Assembly: GCA_018609825.1 (NCBI GenBank)
Contig: JAHEOA010000011.1
Coordinates: forward strand, 1 to 6,321
DNA length: 6,321 nt
Origin: Candidatus Bipolaricaulota bacterium
GTDB taxonomy: Bacteria; Bipolaricaulota; Bipolaricaulia; RBG-16-55-9
Direction: 5' to 3'
Position 1 is the first letter of the stretch. The number at the start of each line of letters is the position of its first letter. Position numbers and translations under genes: made by a program. Positions 1 to 5,827 of the stretch are shown in pieces. Below the pieces are notes generated by a model. It was not told the DNA's origin. It did no database searches and worked only from the letters and a program-made list of their open reading frames with translations.

Positions 1-1
1 A

Positions 2-262
2 AGCGCGCTCAAATGGGACGAGATCGGCACGTTGGCCGCAGGCCAATCGGCAGATATTGTATTGTGGGACACGGACCGACCGCACTGGACGCCCCGTTAT
101 GACCCGATCTCGAATCTGGTGTACTCGGCCCAATCGGCCGACGTGTCGACGGTGATCGTCGACGGACGCGTGATCATGAAGGATCGCGAGATATTGACGT
201 TCGACGAGGCCGAAGCCCGAGCCCAAGTCCGCGCATACCAGGAGTCACACAGGAGGAGATAG
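2..262 (+). CDS. Amidohydrolase, C-terminal end (MtaD/SAH deaminase-like), partial
   Basis: The last 86 codons of a gene that begins before the window; the reading frame is open from base 2 to the TAG at 260-262. The peptide has the typical tail of metal-dependent amidohydrolases: a 'IGTLAAGQSADIVLWD' segment, matching the family pattern in which a G-[ST]-L-x-x-G-x-x-AD-[IL]-V strand closes the beta-sandwich around the barrel, then 'DPISNLVYSA' and 'VSTVIVDGRVIMKDRE'. The DP-x-x-x-LVYSA and V-x-TVIVDGR-V pieces are especially like the 5-methylthioadenosine/S-adenosylhomocysteine deaminase and chlorohydrolase (MtaD/SsnA/AtzA) branch, which deaminates or dechlorinates purine- or triazine-like rings in the cytoplasm. 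The metal-binding histidines lie upstream of the window, so the substrate cannot be judged. The stop is one codon before rpsO and in the same frame, so the two are probably co-transcribed. Family membership is fairly sure; the specific enzyme is inference. Confidence 0.85.
   Translation, partial: SALKWDEIGTLAAGQSADIVLWDTDRPHWTPRYDPISNLVYSAQSADVSTVIVDGRVIMKDREILTFDEAEARAQVRAYQESHRRR
251..258 (+). promoter_or_regulatory. Shine-Dalgarno site for rpsO inside the upstream gene
   Basis: AGGAGGAG, a near-perfect anti-SD match, ends 7 nt before the rpsO ATG at 266. It lies within the last codons of the amidohydrolase gene, so ribosomes finishing that gene cover the site. This fixes the rpsO start and suggests translational coupling. 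Confidence 0.8.
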
Positions 263-265
263 CCT

Positions 266-538
266 ATGGCCGTCCTCAGCCCTGAGGAGAAAACCAGCAT
301 CATTTCCGAATACCAACGGGACGCCGACGATACCGGCTCCCCGGAAGTCCAAATTGCCGTGTTGACCCACGAGATTCGCGAGCTCACCGAACATCTGAAG
401 ATCCACAAGCACGACTTCCATTCGCAGCGCGGCCTGATGAAGAAGGTCGGCCGCCGCAAGCGCTTGATGAAGTACCTCCGGCGCGAGGACCCCGACGGGT
501 ACCGCCAGCTGATCGACAAACTCCAAATCCGAGGTTGA
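266..538 (+). CDS. rpsO: 30S ribosomal protein S15
   Basis: Encodes 90 residues, the normal S15 size (E. coli has 89). S15 is a primary 16S rRNA-binding protein that binds the central-domain three-way junction and starts assembly of the 30S platform; it also contributes to a bridge with the 50S subunit. The four-helix layout is visible, with the conserved DTGS-x-EVQ segment at 22-29 and the [14 protein letters not shown] segment at 44-57. The rRNA-contacting residues known from Thermus S15 (T21, G22, Q27, H41, D48, S51, Y68) all match here with an offset of two: T23, G24, Q29, H43, D50, S53 and Y70. The ATG at 266 follows a strong Shine-Dalgarno and a TAG one codon upstream, so no earlier start is possible. 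pnp lies 78 bp downstream, as in many bacteria. In several species S15 represses its own mRNA; no clear S15-like operator could be recognised here. Confidence 0.98.
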   Translation: MAVLSPEEKTSIISEYQRDADDTGSPEVQIAVLTHEIRELTEHLKIHKHDFHSQRGLMKKVGRRKRLMKYLRREDPDGYRQLIDKLQIRG

Positions 539-551
539 GCTCGTTCCAGTC

Positions 552-578
552 GCACGCATGCCGATGTCTGCATCGTGT
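552..578 (+). promoter_or_regulatory. Candidate stem-loop in the rpsO-pnp spacer
   Basis: In the 78-bp spacer, GCACG (552-556) and ATGC (558-561) can pair with GCAT (570-573) and CGTGT (574-578). This makes a stem of about nine pairs with a single bulged C at 557, one closing G-U pair and an 8-nt loop. A smaller alternative is CGATG/CATCG at 562-575. No T-run follows, so it is not an ordinary intrinsic terminator. In E. coli this same spacer carries the rpsO terminator and the RNase III hairpin through which PNPase autoregulates, so a processing or attenuation role is possible by analogy. A stem this short can occur by chance. Confidence 0.3.
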
Positions 579-616
579 CAGTCCGTCCATATTTGTATTG
601 AAGTGAGGGAATAGAC

Positions 617-3109
617 ATGGGAGATTTCTCCATCGTTCAGCTCGTTGAAGGCAACTTCACGCTCGAATCCGGGCGCATGGCCCGACAGTCCGACGGCGCC
701 GTCGTCGTCAGCTTCGGCGACACGCGCGTGCTCGCCACCGCCAACCGCGACCCGCTCGACGAACCGCTGCCGTTTTTCCCGCTGACCGTCGACTATGAGG
801 AGAAGTTTTACGCGGGGGGGAAGATCCCCGGCGGATTCTTCAAGCGCGAGGGCAAGCCGTCCGAGGAGGCCGTCCTGAACGCCCGCATGATCGACCGGCC
901 GATTCGGCCGCTCTTCCCCGAGGGCTACCAGGAACGCGTCCACGTCGTGCTCACCGTCCTGTCCGCCGATCGGGATTATTCCCCGAAGGTGGCCGCGATG
1001 CTGGGGGCTTCCGCCGCGCTGACGATCAGCTCCATCCCCTTTGAGGGCCCGATCGCCGGGGTCCGCATGGGCCTGGTCGAGGACGAGCTCGTCGTCAACC
1101 CCACGTACGAACAGCAGGAAGCCAGCGCCATGGACATCGTCATCGCCGGCACGGAAGAGACCGTGACGATGGTCGAGGGCGAGATGGACGAGGTGCCGGA
1201 ATCCAAAGTCGTGGAAGCCGTCCAAATGGGCCATCAAGAGATTCAGCGCCTCGTGGGCTTCCAGCGCGAGTTCGCCGAGAAGGCCGGGCCGAAGGCGAAG
1301 GTCACGGTCCCCGAGCTGGATCCGACGCTGGAGACGCTGAAGGGCGAGCTCGAACGGGCGCTCGGCTCGGAGCTGGAACGGCTCTGGGAGCCGATGCCGA
1401 AGATCGAGCGCGAGGACCTGGCCGACGAGATCCGCGACGCGGCCATCGAGCGCCTGGTCGCGCAGAAGACCGAGACCCAAGGGCTTTCGGAGGACGAGCA
1501 GGCCGAGCTCACCACCACGCTGAAGGGGCTCTTCGACGACGTTCTGAAGAAGCACGTCCGCCTGGAGTCGCTGGCGCGCGGCACGCGCATGGACGGGCGC
1601 AAGCCGGACGAGGTTCGGTCCGTCAGCGTGGAGGCCGGCATCCTGCCGCGCGTCCACGGCTCGTCGCTGTTCACCCGCGGCGAGACCCAGAGCGTCGGCA
1701 CCTGCACGCTCGGCACCACCCGCCAGGACGAGCAGATCGTCGACCTGATGCTGGAAGAGGGCCGCAAGCGCTTCATGCTCCACTACAACTTTCCCCCCTA
1801 TTGTGTCGGGGAAGCCGGTCGCCTGGGCCCGCCCAAGCGCCGCGAGATCGGGCACGGCAACCTGGCCGAAACGGCCATCCAGCCCATGCTGCCTGATGAA
1901 GAGGAGTTTCCCTACAGCATCCGGCTCGTCTCCGAGATCACCGAGTCGAACGGCTCCAGCTCCATGGCCTCGGTGTGCAGCGGCACCCTGGCGCTCATGG
2001 ACGCGGGCGTGCCCATCAAGAAGCCGGTGGCCGGCATCGCCATGGGCCTGATCGAAGAGGGCGGAGATGCGGCCATCCTGACCGACATTGCTGGATTCGA
2101 AGACGCCTTCGGCGACATGGACTTCAAGGTCGCCGGCACGCGCGACGGCATCACGGCGTTCCAGCTCGACGTCAAGGTGAGCGGCATTTCGGGGGATCTC
2201 ATGTCGCGGGCCATGGAGCAGGCCAAGGCGGCCCGCCACCAGATCCTCGACCGCATGACCGAGGCGCTGCCCGCCCCGCGGGCGGAGCTGTCCAAGTACG
2301 CGCCCGTGATCGAGATCGTCCACATCGATCCCGAAAAGATCGGCCTCGTCATCGGGCCCGGCGGCAAGACGATCCGCCAGATCATCGAGGACACGGAAGC
2401 CGAGGTCGACATCGAGGACGACGGCAGCGTCAAGATCTCCGGCCCGGGCCCCGATTCCGTCGAGGCCGCCAAGCAGCGCATCTACGACCTGACGGAGGAT
2501 CCCGAGGTCGGCGACCGCTTCACCGGCAAGGTCAAGCGCATCGAGAAGTTCGGCGCGTTCGTGGAGATCAAGCCCGGCGTGCAAGGGCTGGTCCACGTCT
2601 CCGATCTCTCCGACGAGTACGTGAAGAACGTGCGGGACGTCGTCGACATCGGGGACGAGATGGAGGTCGAAGTGAGCGAGATCGACGCCATGGGCCGGGT
2701 CAACCTGAAGCGCGTGGCCGACGGATCGCCGAGCAGCGCGGCCGGTGCCGGCAGTGTCGGCAGCGCGGGCAGTGACGGCGGCGGCGAGCGCCGCGACGCG
2801 TCGAAGCCCAAGCGCGAGGAGATCCAAGAGGGCCATCGCTACGAGGGCGTCGTCGACGGCATCGCCGAGTACGGGGCGTTCGTCAAGTTCGAGGACGTCT
2901 CCGGGCTCATCCACATCTCGAACCTGGCCGAGGGCCACGTCGACAAGGTGGAGGACATCGTCCAGGTCGGCGATCGCGTCACGATCGAGGTGGCCCGCAT
3001 CGACGACAAGGGCCGCTACTCGCTCAAGCTGATCAACAAGCTCAACGGCGGCGACGGCGGCGCCTCCCCCAACGGCGAGTCGGCGTCGCGGAGCCACGAC
3101 GCCCGTTGA
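617..3109 (+). CDS. pnp: Polynucleotide phosphorylase with two S1 domains
   Basis: PNPase degrades RNA 3' to 5' by phosphorolysis, releasing nucleoside diphosphates, and works as a cytoplasmic trimer. Visible order: first RNase PH-like domain (about 1-225), with the central-channel FFKREG loop at 74-79; helical linker domain (about 240-320); second RNase PH-like domain (about 325-555); KH domain with the GPGG loop at 580-583; then S1 domains at 632-701 and 739-808. The catalytic set is intact: the phosphate-site SNGSSSMASVC begins at S444, and D496, D502 and K504 match E. coli D486, D492 and K494. At 830 residues it is more than 100 longer than the usual ~700, explained by the second S1 and a Gly/Ser/Ala-rich linker (about 702-738). 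The ATG at 617 has GAGGG at 605-609 seven bases upstream, and an in-frame TGA at 599 excludes earlier starts. It follows rpsO as usual. Function is near certain; only the role of the extra S1 is open. Confidence 0.98.
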   Translation: MGDFSIVQLVEGNFTLESGRMARQSDGAVVVSFGDTRVLATANRDPLDEPLPFFPLTVDYEEKFYAGGKIPGGFFKREGKPSEEAVLNARMIDRPIRPLFPEGYQERVHVVLTVLSADRDYSPKVAAMLGASAALTISSIPFEGPIAGVRMGLVEDELVVNPTYEQQEASAMDIVIAGTEETVTMVEGEMDEVPESKVVEAVQMGHQEIQRLVGFQREFAEKAGPKAKVTVPELDPTLETLKGELERALGSELERLWEPMPKIEREDLADEIRDAAIERLVAQKTETQGLSEDEQAELTTTLKGLFDDVLKKHVRLESLARGTRMDGRKPDEVRSVSVEAGILPRVHGSSLFTRGETQSVGTCTLGTTRQDEQIVDLMLEEGRKRFMLHYNFPPYCVGEAGRLGPPKRREIGHGNLAETAIQPMLPDEEEFPYSIRLVSEITESNGSSSMASVCSGTLALMDAGVPIKKPVAGIAMGLIEEGGDAAILTDIAGFEDAFGDMDFKVAGTRDGITAFQLDVKVSGISGDLMSRAMEQAKAARHQILDRMTEALPAPRAELSKYAPVIEIVHIDPEKIGLVIGPGGKTIRQIIEDTEAEVDIEDDGSVKISGPGPDSVEAAKQRIYDLTEDPEVGDRFTGKVKRIEKFGAFVEIKPGVQGLVHVSDLSDEYVKNVRDVVDIGDEMEVEVSEIDAMGRVNLKRVADGSPSSAAGAGSVGSAGSDGGGERRDASKPKREEIQEGHRYEGVVDGIAEYGAFVKFEDVSGLIHISNLAEGHVDKVEDIVQVGDRVTIEVARIDDKGRYSLKLINKLNGGDGGASPNGESASRSHDAR
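2510..3040 (+). repeat. Tandem S1-domain coding units in pnp
   Basis: Two S1 RNA-binding units lie at 2510-2719 (residues 632-701) and 2831-3040 (residues 739-808). Both show G-x-R-[FY]-x-G-x-V, GAFV, GL-[VI]-H-[VI]-S, V-x-x-V-x-D-[IV]-V, GD and ID-x-x-GR. By eye about 28 of roughly 70 aligned positions are identical, so the copies are old and diverged. The stretch between them encodes a low-complexity Gly/Ser/Ala linker with a repeated GGCAGTG (2750-2756 and 2768-2774), followed by a charged segment. Confidence 0.85.
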
Positions 3110-3139
3110 GCGTGAATCGCTATCGCTAACGCCCCCGCG

Positions 3140-4417
3140 ATGCAGACGCTCTACCCGGGCTGCTACAAGACGACGCTCAGCAACGGACTGACGATGCTGG
3201 CGGAGCCGCGACCGGATCGCCCACTGTCGGTGGGCGTCTGGGCGCGGCTCGGCAGCCGCGACGAGGCCGACGCCCGAGCCGGCATCACGCACTTCACCGA
3301 GCACATGGTCTTCAAGGGCACCGAGCACCGCTCGGCATTCCAGATCTCGGAGGAGATCGACGCCATCGGCGGGGCGATCAACGCCATGACCTCGCGCGAG
3401 TACACGGCGTATCACGTCGACGTGCTGCCCCAGCACTTGGAGCGGGCCATGGACGTGCTGAGCGATCTGGTGCGCCATCCGCGCTTCGACCCCGATCACG
3501 TTTCGCGCGAGAAGGGCGTCATCCTCGAAGAGATCCGCATGCAGGAGGACACCCCATCTGACGTCGCGTTCGAGCGCTTCGACGGGCAGCTCTGGGCCGA
3601 CGGCCACCCGCTGACGCGGCCGATTGCCGGCTTCGCCGAGACGGTCAACGGGCTCACCCGCGACGACCTCGTGGATCAGTTCAGGCTTTACGACACGACC
3701 CAGCTGTTCCTCGTGGCGGTCGGCGACGTCGAGATGGACGAGCTGATCCGGACGGCTGAGGCCAAGTTCGGGCCCGTCGGCCAGGCCGAGCATGCGCCCC
3801 CGGACCGGGAGACCCCTGAGCTCCAGGGCGGCTTCCACCTCGAGGACCGCGACGTGCAGCAGGCCCATCTCTGCCTGGGCACGGCCAGTCTTTCGCGGGG
3901 TGACGATCGTCGCTACGGGCTGGAGCTCATGAACACGATCCTGGGCGGCGGCATGAGTTCACGACTGTTCAAGCGCGTCCGCGAGGAACTGGGGCTGGCG
4001 TACGCCGTCTTCAGCGCCACGAGCCCCTACAGCGACAGCGGGGCGTTCACCGTCTACGTCGGCACCGAGCCGCGCAACGCGCAACACGCCCTCGACGTCT
4101 GCGTCGAGGAGATCGAGCGGATCCGGACCGAGCCCGTCCCGGAAGACTCGCTCCGGCTGGCCAAGGAGAAGCTGAAGGGCAATCTGCTGTTGGGCCTGGA
4201 GAGCAGCCACGCTCGCATGGCTCGCCTTGGCCTGGCCGAGATCCACGGCGCGCATCGCTCCATTGATGAGATCATCCAGCGCGTCGAGGACGTGACGGTC
4301 GACGACGTCCAGACGATCGCGCGGACGCTCTTCGAGCAGGCCTGGATGCTGAGCGTCGTGGGGCCGGGGGAGCAGTTGGCGCCGTTGGAAGACGCAATAG
4401 CAGCTCCAACCACCTAG
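3140..4417 (+). CDS. M16-family zinc peptidase (processing-peptidase-like)
   Basis: A 425-residue protein of the M16B type, related to mitochondrial processing peptidase beta subunits and bacterial MlpA/YmxG. These are clam-shaped zinc metallopeptidases that cut peptides or precursor proteins. The inverted zinc motif HFTEH sits at 51-55 (H51, E54 catalytic base, H55), and the third ligand is E131 in VILEEI, at the same 76-residue distance from the second His as in yeast and rat MPP beta. The second, inactive half carries the usual LF-x-R-x-REELGLAY-x-V segment (about 276-290). No signal peptide or membrane segment is seen, so it is probably cytoplasmic. An in-frame TGA at 3113 makes the ATG at 3140 the earliest possible ATG start, but no Shine-Dalgarno precedes it; translation may be coupled to pnp, which ends 30 bp earlier. 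The pnp-M16 adjacency is common in bacteria. The in vivo substrate cannot be predicted. Confidence 0.93.
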   Translation: MQTLYPGCYKTTLSNGLTMLAEPRPDRPLSVGVWARLGSRDEADARAGITHFTEHMVFKGTEHRSAFQISEEIDAIGGAINAMTSREYTAYHVDVLPQHLERAMDVLSDLVRHPRFDPDHVSREKGVILEEIRMQEDTPSDVAFERFDGQLWADGHPLTRPIAGFAETVNGLTRDDLVDQFRLYDTTQLFLVAVGDVEMDELIRTAEAKFGPVGQAEHAPPDRETPELQGGFHLEDRDVQQAHLCLGTASLSRGDDRRYGLELMNTILGGGMSSRLFKRVREELGLAYAVFSATSPYSDSGAFTVYVGTEPRNAQHALDVCVEEIERIRTEPVPEDSLRLAKEKLKGNLLLGLESSHARMARLGLAEIHGAHRSIDEIIQRVEDVTVDDVQTIARTLFEQAWMLSVVGPGEQLAPLEDAIAAPTT

Positions 4418-4419
4418 AT
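4408..4419 (+). repeat. Direct repeat copy 1, overlapping the M16 stop codon
   Basis: AACCACCTAGAT, identical to the 12 bases at 4493-4504. The TAG stop of the peptidase gene (4415-4417) lies inside it. A second similar block follows: GGATGTAGCAA at 4444-4454. Confidence 0.7.
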
Positions 4420-4473
4420 ATGGGTGATCTCAGTGATTCGCTAGGATGTAGCAACCATGTCTATAGGACAGAC

Positions 4474-4532
4474 TTGACTGTCTAACTGAAGTAACCACCT
4501 AGATGCCTTGGATGCTAGCAAGGTTAGATAAT
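4474..4532 (+). promoter_or_regulatory. Weak promoter-like elements upstream of the nuclease gene
   Basis: TTGACT at 4474-4479 matches the sigma-70 -35 consensus at five of six bases, and GATAAT at 4527-4532 matches the -10 consensus at five of six. They are too far apart to form one promoter. TTGACT has only poor -10 candidates 19-20 bp downstream (CTAGAT or TAGATG), and GATAAT lacks a -35. If GATAAT is a real -10 box, transcription would start within a few bases of the ATG at 4544, giving a nearly leaderless mRNA, which fits the absent Shine-Dalgarno. A promoter is expected here from context, but its exact position is uncertain. Confidence 0.25.
4493..4504 (+). repeat. Direct repeat copy 2
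   Basis: Exact second copy of AACCACCTAGAT, 85 bp after the first. It is followed by GGATGCTAGCAA (4510-4521), which matches the block after copy 1 apart from one inserted C. The gap between the two blocks is 24 bp in copy 1 and 5 bp here, as in a partial duplication with a later deletion. Confidence 0.7.
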
Positions 4533-4543
4533 AAAATGCCCGC

Positions 4544-5827
4544 ATGAGATTCATCCACATCGCAGACGTACATCTGGACACGCTTTTTGCCCAGCGAGAT
4601 GAGTACATTCGAGAAAAACTCCGGGAAGCTGTCCGAACAGCGTTCAGTCGAGCTGTGGATCTAGCGATCACAGAGGAAGTCGACGCTTTCCTAATTGCCG
4701 GGGACCTCTTCGACGGCGAGCGTCTGTCCTTTGAAACGGAACGACTGCTCCTGGCGGAAATGGCCAAGCTCCAGCAGGCCGGAGTCCAGGTCGTCTATGC
4801 CACCGGAAATCACGATCCGGGCCGCGAAAGCCACCGCTCGTGGCAACTGGAGTGGCCCTCAAACGTCACCGTCGTCCGGGATCACACGCCTCGGGAAATC
4901 GACATCCGCAGTTCCGACGGACGCTTGGTGGGGCGGGTAACAGCAGCAGGTCACGAAACGCGAACCGATGCCGAAGATCTCGCAGCGTCATTTCCCAATC
5001 CTCGACACCATGATCAACCCTTGCTAGATGGCAATATACCCCACGTCGGCCTGCTCCACACCCAAGTGATCGACGCTCGAACCGGGGACTCTCACGAGCG
5101 CTACGCGCCGGCCGAGCTTGACACTCTCATCCGTTCCGGATACGACTACTGGGCCCTTGGGCACGTACACCTCGGCCAGTCGTTGTCGGAGGACCCGCCA
5201 ATCCGGTATGCGGGGAATCCTCAAGGGAGCAACCCGCGCGAGACCGGCGTCAAGGGCGCCCTTCTCGTCGACCTCTCGGCCGAGCACGATCCGGAGATTC
5301 ACTTTGTCCCACTGGGCCCCATTCGCTGGGAGCGTCTGACGGTCGATGGGCTAGACGATGTCACAACGCTCGATGACCTCCAGCGCCGTGTCCGTTCCAT
5401 CTGGACTCACGAACGAGAGGACGATCCCGGCCACGAGGGCTGCGACTGGATCCTCCGCGTGGAGTTCGTTGGGCCGTGCCCGCTCCATCGACAACTGGCC
5501 GACACTGACGAACGCCGGCGCCGGGCGATCGAGGCGACCCTTGTGGACGATCTGGGACTGCTGGATGCCGAGATCCGGGCCAACCGAGTCCACGCCCCCG
5601 TGGATCCCGACGAACACCGAGAACGCCAAGACACGTTGGGCCAATCGCTTCGCATGCTGGATCAAGCCTTGTCAGATCCGGAGCTTCGTCGGAGCTTGGA
5701 GCCAGATCATCTCGCTGGCGCCCCCGACAACCACGACACGTATCTTGCCGACTTGCTGGAGGGGTTGGATCACGAGCTCGTCGCACGTATGCTCGAGTCG
5801 GATGGCGATTCGGGAGCGTCCTCATGA
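4544..5827 (+). CDS. YhaO/SbcD/Mre11-like DNA nuclease subunit
   Basis: A 427-residue calcineurin-like metallophosphoesterase of the Mre11/SbcD class, closest in layout to B. subtilis YhaO. Such proteins cut DNA ends or hairpins as part of a complex with a Rad50-like ATPase. The two-metal site is complete: D8 and H10 (IADVHLD), D54 (AGDLFDGE), N89 with H90 as the expected catalytic His (GNHD), H172 (LLHTQ), and H207 and H209 (GHVH). These match Pyrococcus Mre11 D8, H10, D49, N84, H85, H173, H206 and H208 almost in register. Residues about 260-427 form a less conserved C-terminal part, probably for DNA or ATPase binding. The ATG at 4544 gives the family's expected N-terminus (M-R-F-I-H-[IA]-AD) but has no Shine-Dalgarno. 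Its stop overlaps the next start as ATGA. Active nuclease is likely; the in vivo DNA substrate is unknown. SbcD itself is less likely than YhaO because the partner's N-terminus is YhaN-like. Confidence 0.9.
   Translation: MRFIHIADVHLDTLFAQRDEYIREKLREAVRTAFSRAVDLAITEEVDAFLIAGDLFDGERLSFETERLLLAEMAKLQQAGVQVVYATGNHDPGRESHRSWQLEWPSNVTVVRDHTPREIDIRSSDGRLVGRVTAAGHETRTDAEDLAASFPNPRHHDQPLLDGNIPHVGLLHTQVIDARTGDSHERYAPAELDTLIRSGYDYWALGHVHLGQSLSEDPPIRYAGNPQGSNPRETGVKGALLVDLSAEHDPEIHFVPLGPIRWERLTVDGLDDVTTLDDLQRRVRSIWTHEREDDPGHEGCDWILRVEFVGPCPLHRQLADTDERRRRAIEATLVDDLGLLDAEIRANRVHAPVDPDEHRERQDTLGQSLRMLDQALSDPELRRSLEPDHLAGAPDNHDTYLADLLEGLDHELVARMLESDGDSGASS

Larger units (their letters stand above)
4418..4543. 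other. Low-GC intergenic spacer between the two gene blocks
   Basis: 126 bp with no credible gene. Hand count gives 55 G+C (about 44%), clearly below the pnp and peptidase genes; the start of the nuclease gene is also lower than its later part. It contains the direct repeats, three of the four CTAG tetramers in this neighbourhood (4441, 4499 and 4515; the fourth at 4414 lies across the peptidase stop), and a small hairpin GACAG/CTGTC at 4467-4482 with a 6-nt loop and no T-run. No intrinsic terminator for the peptidase gene was found. It probably marks a boundary between transcription units. Confidence 0.7.

Noticed and set aside
1975..2775. A 266-codon + strand frame inside pnp
   Set aside because: It is an out-of-frame reading of pnp giving an R/G/H/D-rich peptide with no family resemblance.
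3116..3127. Tandem ATCGCT hexamer after pnp
   Set aside because: Just two units, expected by chance, with no link to a known signal.
578..3868. A 1096-codon open frame on the - strand covering all of pnp and part of the peptidase gene
   Set aside because: It is antisense to two certain genes in GC-rich DNA, where the codon bias of the real frame removes stops from the opposite strand. Its protein is dominated by H, D, L, V, A, R and G, with no recognisable domain, and its internal repeats mirror the S1 duplication.
4467..4482. GACAG/CTGTC hairpin as a terminator for the peptidase gene
   Set aside because: Only five to six pairs and no T-run follows; it is too weak to call a terminator.
4408..4504. 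The 12-bp direct repeats as target-site duplications of an inserted mobile element
   Set aside because: The DNA between them is only 73 bp, has no terminal inverted repeats that could be seen, and the second repeat pair (4444 and 4510) fits a degenerate local duplication better.
4441..4767. A 108-codon - strand frame reaching into the low-GC spacer
   Set aside because: Most of it is antisense to the nuclease N-terminus, including the D8/H10 and D54 regions; the Ser/Arg-rich product looks like a shadow.
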